Below are positions 22,615-30,077 of a DNA stretch of 64,000 nt, piece by piece (positions within the stretch are counted from its first letter, which is position 1; each line of letters starts with the position of its first letter). The notes under the pieces were generated by a model. It did not search any database. It was given only the letters and a program-made list of their open reading frames with translations, and was not told the DNA's origin. The translations under genes were made by a program, and so were the position numbers. The stretch comes from Flammeovirga yaeyamensis (GTDB lineage Bacteria > Bacteroidota > Bacteroidia > Cytophagales > Flammeovirgaceae), in NCBI RefSeq assembly GCF_018736045.1, contig NZ_CP076133.1, positions 1,860,001-1,924,000 on the forward strand, written 5' to 3'.

Positions 22615-23222
22615 AAATACAGAATGTACAAGAGCAAGCTCCTATTAATGGAGAACAATATGGACACAACGAAATCCATGATATGACAAGTCGTATCGCT
22701 AACGTCGATGTTACAGTAAACTGTGAAGTCAAGGACGATAAGTTCAAATTCTACTTGAGTTCAAGTAGCTCGGTAAAGATTCCTTTTCACGAGATGTTGC
22801 ATAATCCAGTTGTGATGTCAGAAATCTCAACAAAAGAGTTTGTCGCAAGGTTAGTCGACTACGGAACGTTCTTGACGTCAGAGCGATTTCCTAAACAACG
22901 TGTTATACTCTATTTCAGTTTTGACGACGAACATACGTTCTCTATCGAGCAAGAAGCTACAGATAACATCGTTGCGACTGTCTGTAAGTACGCTCACCAT
23001 ATCAAGCAGCATGAAATGGCTGTTCAGCTTCAACTAAATGTTTGGCAACAAACGGGTAAGATCTACTGCAACGCTTCGTTTGAGGGGAAACGACCTGAAG
23101 ACAATTTAATCGAACTTCCAAAGTGGGAAAAGAAAACTACGCCTGTGACTGGCAAGACCTTTTGGGATAGTTCAGCACAGGTTTCTAAAGTACTTGAAAC
23201 TTTACATAATCTATTCAACTAA
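22611..23222 (+). CDS. Unrecognised beta-rich protein, 203 aa
   Basis: MKIQNVQEQAPINGEQYGHN, then strands (VDVTVNCEVKDDKFKFYLSS) and a helix (STKEFVARLVDYGTFLTS). The layout resembles domain 2 of the preceding protein (strands, then a helix with F-x-x-x-L), so the two may be distantly related. Start overlaps the upstream stop (ATGA). A GCCGGC-type terminator follows. Confidence 0.6.
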   Translation: MKIQNVQEQAPINGEQYGHNEIHDMTSRIANVDVTVNCEVKDDKFKFYLSSSSSVKIPFHEMLHNPVVMSEISTKEFVARLVDYGTFLTSERFPKQRVILYFSFDDEHTFSIEQEATDNIVATVCKYAHHIKQHEMAVQLQLNVWQQTGKIYCNASFEGKRPEDNLIELPKWEKKTTPVTGKTFWDSSAQVSKVLETLHNLFN

Positions 23223-23229
23223 AAAGAAA

Positions 23230-23250
23230 AGCCGGCACAACTAGCCGGCT
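23230..23250 (+). terminator. Operon-end hairpin
   Basis: AGCCGGC(23230)/GCCGGCT(23244), followed by TTAACATTT, 8 nt after the stop of the three-gene operon. Confidence 0.6.
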
Positions 23251-23254
23251 TAAC

Positions 23255-23602
23255 ATTTCAAGGACAACAAGCGTATGCTACCCATCGTCCTTGCTCGTTC
23301 ATGAAAGTTACAGTTCTCACTGTAGGAGTGTCATCTTAGACCAAGATTTAACATGCGGTAAAGCTAATAAAAAAGAAGCACTCCAACACTATACCGTGCT
23401 AAGGTGCTTCCTCGGAATATTTCTAAAACAGTCAAGTCGGTTTGCTTACATAGAATATGCTTTAGCTGTGAAACAATTATTTTCATCAAATGTAAACAAA
23501 TATCAACACGATTGTAATGGTTGTATGATTTTTGTTTCTTGTTTTATGAATCGCATTAGTTAATTGGCATTGCTGATCTGGTTCTTTTGAGTCCTTTCCA
23601 CC
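23255..23602 (+). other. Gene-free interval with two long hairpins
   Basis: CAAGGAC(23260)/GTCCTTG(23288) and GAAGCAC(23376)/GTGCTTC(23404) are 7-bp stems. A 90-codon frame exists here but runs through the second hairpin and is Cys/Ser-rich, so I do not call it. The strong terminator at 23603-23641 suggests that a short + strand RNA may end there. Confidence 0.35.
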
Positions 23603-23641
23603 AAGACCTTGTCGTGTTAATCACGTTCAAGGTCTTTTTGT
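23603..23641 (+). terminator. Strong terminator at a convergent junction
   Basis: AAGACCTTG(23603)/CAAGGTCTT(23628) with inner CGTG/CACG and TTTTTG. It ends + strand transcription and overlaps the last codons of the minus-strand 63-aa gene. Confidence 0.75.
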
Positions 23642-23808
23642 TTGTAGACATCTCGAACGATCCGGTTGACTTGAACGACATATTCAGCAAGGTTTGCAAG
23701 AACAAGAAATCTTGATATGACGCGAACACACTCAAGTTGCGACGTGTTAATCTTCAAATGTTTCTGCGCTTCTAATTCGATAAATGATCTGACTTTCTTT
23801 CTCTGCAT
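23617..23808 (-). CDS. Small basic helical protein, 63 aa
   Basis: MQRKKVRSFIELEAQKHLKI, helical throughout and positively charged. It follows the next gene by one base, so both are co-transcribed. No family recognised; a small regulator of integration is possible from position alone. Confidence 0.55.
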   Translation of the reverse strand: MQRKKVRSFIELEAQKHLKINTSQLECVRVISRFLVLANLAEYVVQVNRIVRDVYKQKDLERD

Positions 23809-23809
23809 T

Positions 23810-24007
23810 TTACTTGATTTTATCTACAGTTGTCGAAAAGAATAATGATACAGTTGATTCAGTCAACTCAGTTTCTTTTGCAATCTGTTTAATGAAATCG
23901 TCATGATGCTTCTGTGCAGCAGCTACAACTTTATCGTAGACTTGTCGATTGAATAAACGTTTCAATTCTTGATTCATCGTTATACGTTGTGATTTAATCG
24001 TCGTCAT
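23810..24007 (-). CDS. Small helical DNA-binding-like protein, 65 aa
   Basis: Contains FIKQIAKETELTESTVSLFF, with the spacing of a helix-turn-helix (residues about 38-57), and a basic N-terminus. It lies downstream of the integrase and upstream of the 63-aa gene. An excisionase or repressor role is an inference; an alternative start is Met11. Confidence 0.5.
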   Translation of the reverse strand: MTTIKSQRITMNQELKRLFNRQVYDKVVAAAQKHHDDFIKQIAKETELTESTVSLFFSTTVDKIK

Positions 24008-24096
24008 AAATCGTTGAGGTTATGTGTTTTTAAATTTGATTTTACGTAAAGATATGAACGAGTTGTCATATGTTCAAGTTGATTTTTAGGGTAAGA

Positions 24097-24126
24097 AAAA
24101 ACACCCATCATTGACGGGTGCATTTT
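24097..24126. terminator. Bidirectional terminator
   Basis: CACCC(24102)/GGGTG(24116) flanked by AAAAAA on the left and CATTTTT on the right, so it works for both strands. The recurrent motif CAAGTTGATTTTTA lies just beside it at 24075-24088. Confidence 0.65.
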
Positions 24127-24134
24127 TAATAAAA

Positions 24135-24356
24135 CCAATTCGGGCAATTACGACTGGCCCGAATAAAACTATTGGTGCAATATTAACATACTCAACGCAG
24201 CCCAAATAGAACAAAAGTCATGTTTGATGTCAAGTGTCTGAGTATCAACTCTTAGTAACTAAGTTAAATTAGAGTGAGATTTTAAAATACTGATACTCAA
24301 CGGGCTTAATTTTAAGCCCGCAGATAGGACTGCGAAATTTTCCGTAGTCCTATTTC
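24135..24356 (+). ncRNA. Compact structured RNA candidate D ending in a terminator
   Basis: In 220 gene-free nt: CCAAT(24135)/ATTGG(24171) around TTCGGGC(24139)/GCCCGAA(24157); GAGTATCA(24240)/TGATACTC(24291) enclosing CTTAG(24251)/CTAAG(24259); CGGGCTT(24301)/AAGCCCG(24314); and ATAGGACT(24324)/AGTCCTAT(24346), followed by TTCTTCTT. The final hairpin is a + strand terminator. ATACTCAACG occurs twice (about 24188 and 24294). The stems are perfect and tile most of the interval, so a stable RNA on the + strand is likely. Confidence 0.55.
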
Positions 24357-24507
24357 TTCTTCAAATTATAGTATTTTGATCAACATCAAACTATTTAAGC
24401 ATTATAAAAATCCTTCAAAACAATGTAAAAACCGATGGGGTAAATAAGCCCAACGCTGATTATCAGGTACTTATTAAATATATCTGAATTGCTTAATATT
24501 CAATTAT

Positions 24508-25692
24508 TCAAATCAAGTTCTTCACGTTATGGTCGAAGTCGTCGGTGTCGTGTATTACGGCATATGATTCAAGTGATTTAATATTGTTGTGTCCACTGTA
24601 TTTTATAATCACATGAAGTGGTACTCCTGCTCGAATCAATCGTGTAATGAATGTATGTCGGCTTGAATGCATTGTAACAAGATCGCATCTTCGTTGTGTT
24701 GTAACTGAGTGTTTCCCACCTCTTGAATCAACCATCTCAACCAATTCATCAAAACCGAGCATTTCGAAAATCAGTTTGATACATAGGTTCAACTTCTGTG
24801 GTTGGCATATGCGTAGAGATCCATCAATCACTTCACGAGCAATAGATAACGAGGTTTCGTTCAATGGGATCTTAACTTGGTTCAAGGTTTTGATTTGATA
24901 CTTTACGATGAACCACTCACCATTCTGCTCCAACAAATTAGAACTGTTTAGAGATCTGATATCCGACATACGCAAACCTGTCAAACAGCCTAACAGAAAC
25001 ACTTTACGAACTCTCTCCAACCCTTTCCGTTTGAATGTATAGTCTTTTAATTTAGCGAGTTCTTCATCAGTTAGGACCACTTTGTAACGATCAACGTGTT
25101 TCAATCTTTCTTCAACTTTATATTCAAGATTTCGTGTTTTGATTTTAGCAGATACACAGTAGTTCAAGAACGATGTAAAGATCTTCATGTATTCGTTTAC
25201 AGTTGAGTTGGACAACCCTTGTTTCATCATATAGGATTGAAACTCTGTTGACATCGCAACGTCTACATCGTCAACTTTCGAAGAAGTATTAAAGTGACCT
25301 TTCATATGAGCAAGGAGATTCTTGAAGTCATTAACGGTACGTACTGCAACTCGATCATACTTGTAAGTCATGAACTTTGAGTAAGCTTCAAAAATGTTGT
25401 CAGCATCGAGATTTGAATATGCAGACTTCAACATCTTAGTGGTTACGGTTGTGTATTTCTCGCACAGTTCTTCAGCAAGTTCTTCATACCTAGATCGCAT
25501 CTTCTTCAACTTCAAATTGAGTTCGATTCGATTGATGTTAGGTGCTTTCACCTTCTCGGTTTTAGGGTTCCATTCATTTATGGCAACCGTTATACCGGTG
25601 GTAAATCTCAGGCGTTTTTTATTTACGTAAAACTCTAAAAAGATTGAAGATTTTTCTTTGTCTATGTCTTTGTAATATAATTTTGATTGCAT
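24508..25692 (-). CDS. Tyrosine recombinase (integrase) of the element, 394 aa
   Basis: Catalytic residues visible: Arg241 (CLTGLRMSDIRSL), Lys268, His342 and Arg345 (MHSSRHTFITRL), His368 (SGHNN) and Tyr377 (SLESYAVI). Residues 1-95 are the arm-type domain and 100-200 the SAM-like core-binding domain (phage_int_SAM_5 type), as in Bacteroidota phage and ICE integrases. It is the last element gene before chromosomal genes, transcribed inward. Its leader carries TTACCTAACA right at the ATG, as in the left-arm genes, which ties both ends to one element. Confidence 0.93.
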   Translation of the reverse strand: MQSKLYYKDIDKEKSSIFLEFYVNKKRLRFTTGITVAINEWNPKTEKVKAPNINRIELNLKLKKMRSRYEELAEELCEKYTTVTTKMLKSAYSNLDADNIFEAYSKFMTYKYDRVAVRTVNDFKNLLAHMKGHFNTSSKVDDVDVAMSTEFQSYMMKQGLSNSTVNEYMKIFTSFLNYCVSAKIKTRNLEYKVEERLKHVDRYKVVLTDEELAKLKDYTFKRKGLERVRKVFLLGCLTGLRMSDIRSLNSSNLLEQNGEWFIVKYQIKTLNQVKIPLNETSLSIAREVIDGSLRICQPQKLNLCIKLIFEMLGFDELVEMVDSRGGKHSVTTQRRCDLVTMHSSRHTFITRLIRAGVPLHVIIKYSGHNNIKSLESYAVIHDTDDFDHNVKNLI

Positions 25693-25706
25693 GTTAGGTA
25701 ATTAAA

Positions 25707-25727
25707 ATCGTGACAGTGATCGTGACA
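25707..25727. repeat. Direct repeat ATCGTGACA x2
   Basis: ATCGTGACA at 25707-25715 and 25719-25727, period 12 bp, between the integrase promoter and gene. Suited to an operator or an arm-type integrase site near the attachment site. The attachment core itself cannot be defined without the left end. Confidence 0.55.
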
Positions 25728-25758
25728 AATCTAAAAAATTCCTATGCTAAATATCAAA
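25726..25758 (-). promoter_or_regulatory. Integrase promoter
   Basis: On the minus strand TTTG (25758-25755), 21 nt, then TAGATTTG (25733-25726): both Bacteroidetes elements match consensus. The -7 box overlaps the second ATCGTGACA repeat, so a protein bound there would block transcription. Confidence 0.65.
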
Positions 25759-25891
25759 TACTGTAAAATGTGGTAAAAAATATAACAACTCAATATCAAT
25801 ACTTTATGATTCATTATGGTTTCACTATCTTTCTGTTGAAAATGAATCTCAATTACTTATTGATAAATACTGCATACATTGCTTATTAAAT

Positions 25892-27769
25892 ATGACTCAG
25901 AATAAATCAATCCGCACCTATTTTGGTGATGTTAAACCCACAGGTTGGATGTACAACCAAATCAATCACGATCTTCTTCATGGCTTCGTTGGCAAATTGG
26001 ATCAAATGGTTCCTGATCTTATTGTTGAAGATGATATTTACAATAAAGATAGATTAACGCGTTTAGTAAAATCTAAGGATGTTGGAGCAGTGAATTCAGA
26101 AGGAGAATGGAATATTCAATTCCTTTGGTGGAATTCGGAAACCCAATCCAATTGGTGGGATGGATATATTCGACATGCCTTCCTTTCTGGAGATCAGGAC
26201 AGTATAGATAAAGTTAAAAAGTATGTGGATGACAAATTAAGTTCTCAAGATGAAGATGGATACATAGGTGTTTATGGAACAGATTTGAGATATCAACATA
26301 CTACAGAAAATGGAGAACTATGGGCAAAGGCGAGCTTATTTCGTGGATTAATTGCCTATTACGAAATCACCAATGATGAACGTGTTTTAAAGGCTTTGCT
26401 TCGTGCCATGGACAATACCATGGAAAACTATCCTATTGGAAATTCCACACCTTTTAAAACGGACAAACCCTTTGCCGGTGTAGGTCACGGTTTGACTTTT
26501 ACGGATGTTTGCTTCCAATTATATAACATCACGGGTGAATCAAAATATTTGGATTACGCTGTCTTCTTATTCGACGATTACAATAGGCATCAGGTTGAAG
26601 AAGAAGATATCTTGATCAAAAACTTGATGGATGAGGAGTATAAATTCAAAGGTCATGGCGTACATACTTATGAACATTTAAGAAGTTTAGTGGTAGCCTA
26701 TGAACACACCAAAAAATCAAAATATAAAAATGCATTAGAGGCTTATCTTCAGAAATTGAGTATTGCTGAAAGTATTAGTGGTGGACCGATTGGAGATGAG
26801 TGGGTGTTTGGTCGACATGCTCATTCTGAATCGACAGGTTATGAGTATTGTTCTATCCACGAATTACTCGATTCCTTTACATTGTTATTACACTACGACA
26901 AAGACAGCCTTTGGGGAGATAAAATTGAATGGTTGTTCTTTAATGCTGCCCAAGGGGCTAGACATCCAGAACACTCTTCTATTGCTTACTGTAAAAGCGA
27001 TGACTCCTACTCTATGTGTGGGGAAATTAATAGTGAAACGTGTGAGGAGACCAAAGAAAATCGATTTAAATATTCGCCGGTACATAAAGATGTTGCGGTT
27101 TGCTGTGTTCCTAATGCTGGAAGAATTCACCCTTACTATGTTCAGAATATGTGGGCAATAGAAGGTGATGAAATTTATATCAATTTATATGGGCCGTCTA
27201 TTTTTTCTACAGAAATTGAGGGAAGCGAAATTGTTTTTGAGCAAGTCACTAATTATCCTATTGAAGATAAAATCATTATCAAGGCAACATCAAATAAACA
27301 AGTTGATGGTCAATTGATGTTGAGAGTTCCAAAATGGGCAAAAAACTTTAAAATCAATGGTGAATCTCCAAAGATCAACAAAAAAGGGTATGCCGTATGG
27401 AAAGGACTTATTGATAATGAATTGAGTTTGACGATTGAAATGGGTAATCAACCCGCTGCATTTAAACATACAGAAGGAACTTACTTTGCTTATGGACCAC
27501 TTTTGTTTGCTCTTCCATTAGAAGGTAAAGAAGAAAAAACCAAAGAATGGGGTATCGAAGGATTTTATGATTCAAAATACCAATATACAGATGATAGTTT
27601 GAAAGAGGCCGTTTGGGTTGAAGGAAGCGAATTGAAGAAAATTGACAACTCAGGTGCTCACTATTTGGACCAGGTAACCATAGAAACCTCATTAAAGGTT
27701 GATGATGAAATTAAAATCAAATCTTTAGTACCTATTGGTAGAACAGTACTAAGAAAGATTACATTTTAA
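25892..27769 (+). CDS. Glycoside hydrolase family 127 protein (beta-L-arabinofuranosidase-like)
   Basis: The whole 625-aa sequence follows GH127 (formerly DUF1680): N-terminal GWMYNQINHDLLHGFVGKLD, the (alpha/alpha)6 domain with WWNSETQSNWWDGYIRHAFL, then beta domains. The zinc/nucleophile site is preserved: YEYCS with Glu and Cys near 318-320, and the CC pair near 405 (AVCCVPNAGR), equivalent to the Glu/Cys zinc ligands and Cys nucleophile of HypBA1. No signal peptide, so predicted cytosolic. Substrate is likely L-arabinofuranose-containing, but GH127 also has other specificities. It ends in a clear terminator. Confidence 0.85.
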   Translation: MTQNKSIRTYFGDVKPTGWMYNQINHDLLHGFVGKLDQMVPDLIVEDDIYNKDRLTRLVKSKDVGAVNSEGEWNIQFLWWNSETQSNWWDGYIRHAFLSGDQDSIDKVKKYVDDKLSSQDEDGYIGVYGTDLRYQHTTENGELWAKASLFRGLIAYYEITNDERVLKALLRAMDNTMENYPIGNSTPFKTDKPFAGVGHGLTFTDVCFQLYNITGESKYLDYAVFLFDDYNRHQVEEEDILIKNLMDEEYKFKGHGVHTYEHLRSLVVAYEHTKKSKYKNALEAYLQKLSIAESISGGPIGDEWVFGRHAHSESTGYEYCSIHELLDSFTLLLHYDKDSLWGDKIEWLFFNAAQGARHPEHSSIAYCKSDDSYSMCGEINSETCEETKENRFKYSPVHKDVAVCCVPNAGRIHPYYVQNMWAIEGDEIYINLYGPSIFSTEIEGSEIVFEQVTNYPIEDKIIIKATSNKQVDGQLMLRVPKWAKNFKINGESPKINKKGYAVWKGLIDNELSLTIEMGNQPAAFKHTEGTYFAYGPLLFALPLEGKEEKTKEWGIEGFYDSKYQYTDDSLKEAVWVEGSELKKIDNSGAHYLDQVTIETSLKVDDEIKIKSLVPIGRTVLRKITF

Positions 27770-27797
27770 AATTTATAAATCAGACTTATATTGAATA

Positions 27798-27842
27798 ATA
27801 GATGATAGGATGTTTTAAAACTTCTTCCTATCATCTATTCAT
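27798..27842 (+). terminator. Terminator of the GH127 gene
   Basis: ATAGATGATAGG(27798)/CCTATCATCTAT(27827), 12-bp perfect stem, followed by TCATTT. Confidence 0.7.
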
Positions 27843-27947
27843 TTACAACTACATTGCATGTACACGATTGGTTATCTGATAATTGCAATTTCAGATTTTT
27901 GAATGTATTTTGTTTTTCAAAATATTATTCATCAATTTTTCTTTACT

Positions 27948-28439
27948 ATGAAATTCAATCTGAAATTACTTCTACTACTCTTTTCTACTTCATTATTTTT
28001 CTTTTCCTGTGGAGGAAACCCCTCTGAATCAGAAGAACACAAAGCTTTAATGGCTGAACATGAAAAAATGCATGAGGAACATAAAAAAATGGAAGCGGAA
28101 CACAAACAGATGGAAAGAGAACATCAAGAAATGATCGCTGCTCATGAAAAACTTAGTGGAGATAAAGATGAAGCACATCAATCTATTGAAGCTAAACACA
28201 CAGAAATAATTGCGAAACATGAGGCATTAATCAAAAAACACCATGAGGTGTTAATGAATCACGAAAAGCTTGTAGAAAAACATGGCAATGGTGATATAGA
28301 TTTAGCAACCCTCAAAAATGAGCATGCTAAAATGGAAAAAGAACACCATAACATATTGATGAAAGATCATATGCTAATGGAAAAAGATCATGCAATGATG
28401 AAAGCCGAACATGAGAAAATGTTAGCGGAACACGAATAA
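27948..28439 (+). CDS. His/Glu/Met heptad-repeat lipoprotein, 163 aa
   Basis: I took the ATG at 27948 because it starts a lipoprotein signal (MKFNLKLLLLLFSTSLFFFS then Cys21). The mature protein is one long amphipathic helix of heptads of the form (A/E)EH-K/E-x-M/L-x, e.g. EKMHEEHKKMEAEHKQMERE, with about 30 histidines at regular spacing. A coiled coil with His and Met stripes could bind metal ions in the periplasm, as proposed for small His-rich metal-binding proteins; this is inference. Confidence 0.7.
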   Translation: MKFNLKLLLLLFSTSLFFFSCGGNPSESEEHKALMAEHEKMHEEHKKMEAEHKQMEREHQEMIAAHEKLSGDKDEAHQSIEAKHTEIIAKHEALIKKHHEVLMNHEKLVEKHGNGDIDLATLKNEHAKMEKEHHNILMKDHMLMEKDHAMMKAEHEKMLAEHE

Positions 28440-28451
28440 TTAAGATATGAA

Positions 28452-28484
28452 AAGAGCACCCGGACGGGGTGCTCTTACTGTTTT
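28452..28484 (+). terminator. Terminator of the His-rich lipoprotein gene
   Basis: AAGAGCACCC(28452)/GGGTGCTCTT(28467), 10-bp stem, then ACTGTTTT. Confidence 0.75.
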
Positions 28485-28593
28485 AGAGAGCTTGTGTTAA
28501 GCAGATAGTTACTCTTAAATGTCTTGTATCCATAACTTGTTGAATAAAGTAGAACCAGACAAAGTCCGATTCTACTTCCATAACAAACTACTT

Positions 28594-30063
28594 CTACTTA
28601 TTCTGTATTTTTATATTTGGATTAGCATCAAATTCTTCTTGTGGAATCTGTAATAACATTCTGTAATCTTCTGGATCAGTTTTCATTACAGCAGCTAATA
28701 CTTCATCGTGACTAGAATTTGTTCTATCCAAACCAATTTTCTTTCTTAAGATATCGAGCATTCTGTGGCCTTCACCCCATAGTTCAACTCTTCTCTGTAA
28801 ATCAATTTCTTGTTTTAGTGCATCTCCTGTTAAGGAAGAAACATCTTTACTAGCATCTCTTTGTGCCACTAATTCTTGAAGTAAAGTGGCAGCGGCGGCA
28901 TCTTGACCTAATTCTGCTTTCGCTTCAGCTTCTATTAATAACATTTCTTCTGCTCGCATTAAAACATAATCTGCAGCCCAAGTTGACGGTTCCTCCATCA
29001 CAAATTTATTGTACATGTAAGGGACTTCTGTGTAAGGTTTGTCATCAGATATATTATTAGGATCTACTACCAACGCCTTACGAACATCATCATCCCCTAA
29101 TTGATCATATAATACTTTACTCATACACTTTTGTGCACCTAAAGAAGCATAGTTATAAGCCGTATTATCCATATGAGAAAAGAAGGAATTGTAGGTAGTT
29201 TTCTGTTCCGCATTCACTTCCATTCCCCAAATCCAACCGTCAGATTTACTTCCTTTTGAGAAACCATAACTGTATTTACTTCCTGGTAAAAGGTCAAACC
29301 CACTTCTTGCAGCACTTGCATATTTGGCGGCATTATCCCAATCATTTATTACTAAATAAACTCTGGCAAGAATACCATCAGCGACATGTTCATCGACATT
29401 AGAAATATGTTTTGGAGTTTTCCCTTTCAGTAACTTTTGTCCTTCTGCTAAATCAGACAATACCTGATCATATACCTCTTGAACTGTTGCTCTATCTTTT
29501 GGAGTTGTTTCTGCTACAGATGGTTCTGTATATAAAGGGACTCCAGGAGCATTTTCATGACCTTTATAAGTAAACTGATACATTTGTACCAATTTAAAAT
29601 AGAAGTACCCTCTCAATGTTAATGCTTGACCACGAACATTATCAATTTGATCTTGATCTCCATTCATGTTTTCAGTGGCATTAATTACCTCATTTAAATT
29701 GGCGATGTTGCCATAGTAGTAGTACCAAACAAAGTAAGGACGTCGGTAAGAGGCTAATCTCGATTGCCAATTGTAATCGCCAATAAAGTAATTGTGACCT
29801 CGAGAAGCAGGATATAAATCCTCTCCTTTGATATCATTACCTATATTCACCGCTGTTTCACCAAAACTATCATGACTATCGTTTTGGCCTTTATACATAT
29901 TTCTATACACACCGTTTAAGGCTACCTCAGCCCCTTCTGGCGTGGATAACAATTGTGTCTTCGATATGGAATCTGAAGGCTGACGGTCTAAGTAATCGTC
30001 TGAACAAGATGTAGCCAAGGCTAATGTTGTTGCTAGGATTACTGCTTTATATATATTTCTCAT
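28594..30063 (-). CDS. SusD/RagB-family outer-membrane glycan-binding lipoprotein
   Basis: Lipoprotein signal MRNIYKAVILATTLALATSC with lipobox ATSC, then the SusD start DDYLDRQPSDSISK. TPR-like helices and the C-terminal LQRRVELWGEGHRMLDILRK motif are typical of SusD. It lies 14 nt downstream of the SusC gene and forms with it the nutrient-uptake lid and barrel. 489 aa is the usual length. Confidence 0.93.
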   Translation of the reverse strand: MRNIYKAVILATTLALATSCSDDYLDRQPSDSISKTQLLSTPEGAEVALNGVYRNMYKGQNDSHDSFGETAVNIGNDIKGEDLYPASRGHNYFIGDYNWQSRLASYRRPYFVWYYYYGNIANLNEVINATENMNGDQDQIDNVRGQALTLRGYFYFKLVQMYQFTYKGHENAPGVPLYTEPSVAETTPKDRATVQEVYDQVLSDLAEGQKLLKGKTPKHISNVDEHVADGILARVYLVINDWDNAAKYASAARSGFDLLPGSKYSYGFSKGSKSDGWIWGMEVNAEQKTTYNSFFSHMDNTAYNYASLGAQKCMSKVLYDQLGDDDVRKALVVDPNNISDDKPYTEVPYMYNKFVMEEPSTWAADYVLMRAEEMLLIEAEAKAELGQDAAAATLLQELVAQRDASKDVSSLTGDALKQEIDLQRRVELWGEGHRMLDILRKKIGLDRTNSSHDEVLAAVMKTDPEDYRMLLQIPQEEFDANPNIKIQNK

Positions 30064-30077
30064 TGTGATGTTCTAAA

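Larger units (their letters stand above)
1147..24088 (-). repeat. Dispersed post-gene motif AAAAATCARTCTA (minus strand)
   Basis: The motif (or AAAATCAGTTAA) lies on the minus strand at about 789-797 (partial), 1147-1160, 1721-1734, 4646-4659, 6582-6595, 7835-7849, 8381-8393, 10004-10018, 10644-10656, 11823-11835, 12221-12231 and 24075-24088. All copies have the same orientation, usually just after a stop codon and just before a hairpin or leader. It may be a promoter for a dedicated polymerase, an RNA-processing site or a terminator accessory. Confidence 0.6.

Noticed and set aside
23291-23563. 90-codon + strand frame
   Set aside because: It includes a perfect hairpin and is rich in Cys and Ser; no start or coding signal supports it.
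24135-24356. tRNA or tmRNA as integration target
   Set aside because: No cloverleaf with CCA or T-loop consensus could be found; the structured segment lies inward of the integrase, not at the chromosome junction.
1-25750. CRISPR array
   Set aside because: Repeats found are either two-copy or dispersed between genes; no regular repeat-spacer series and no cas genes.
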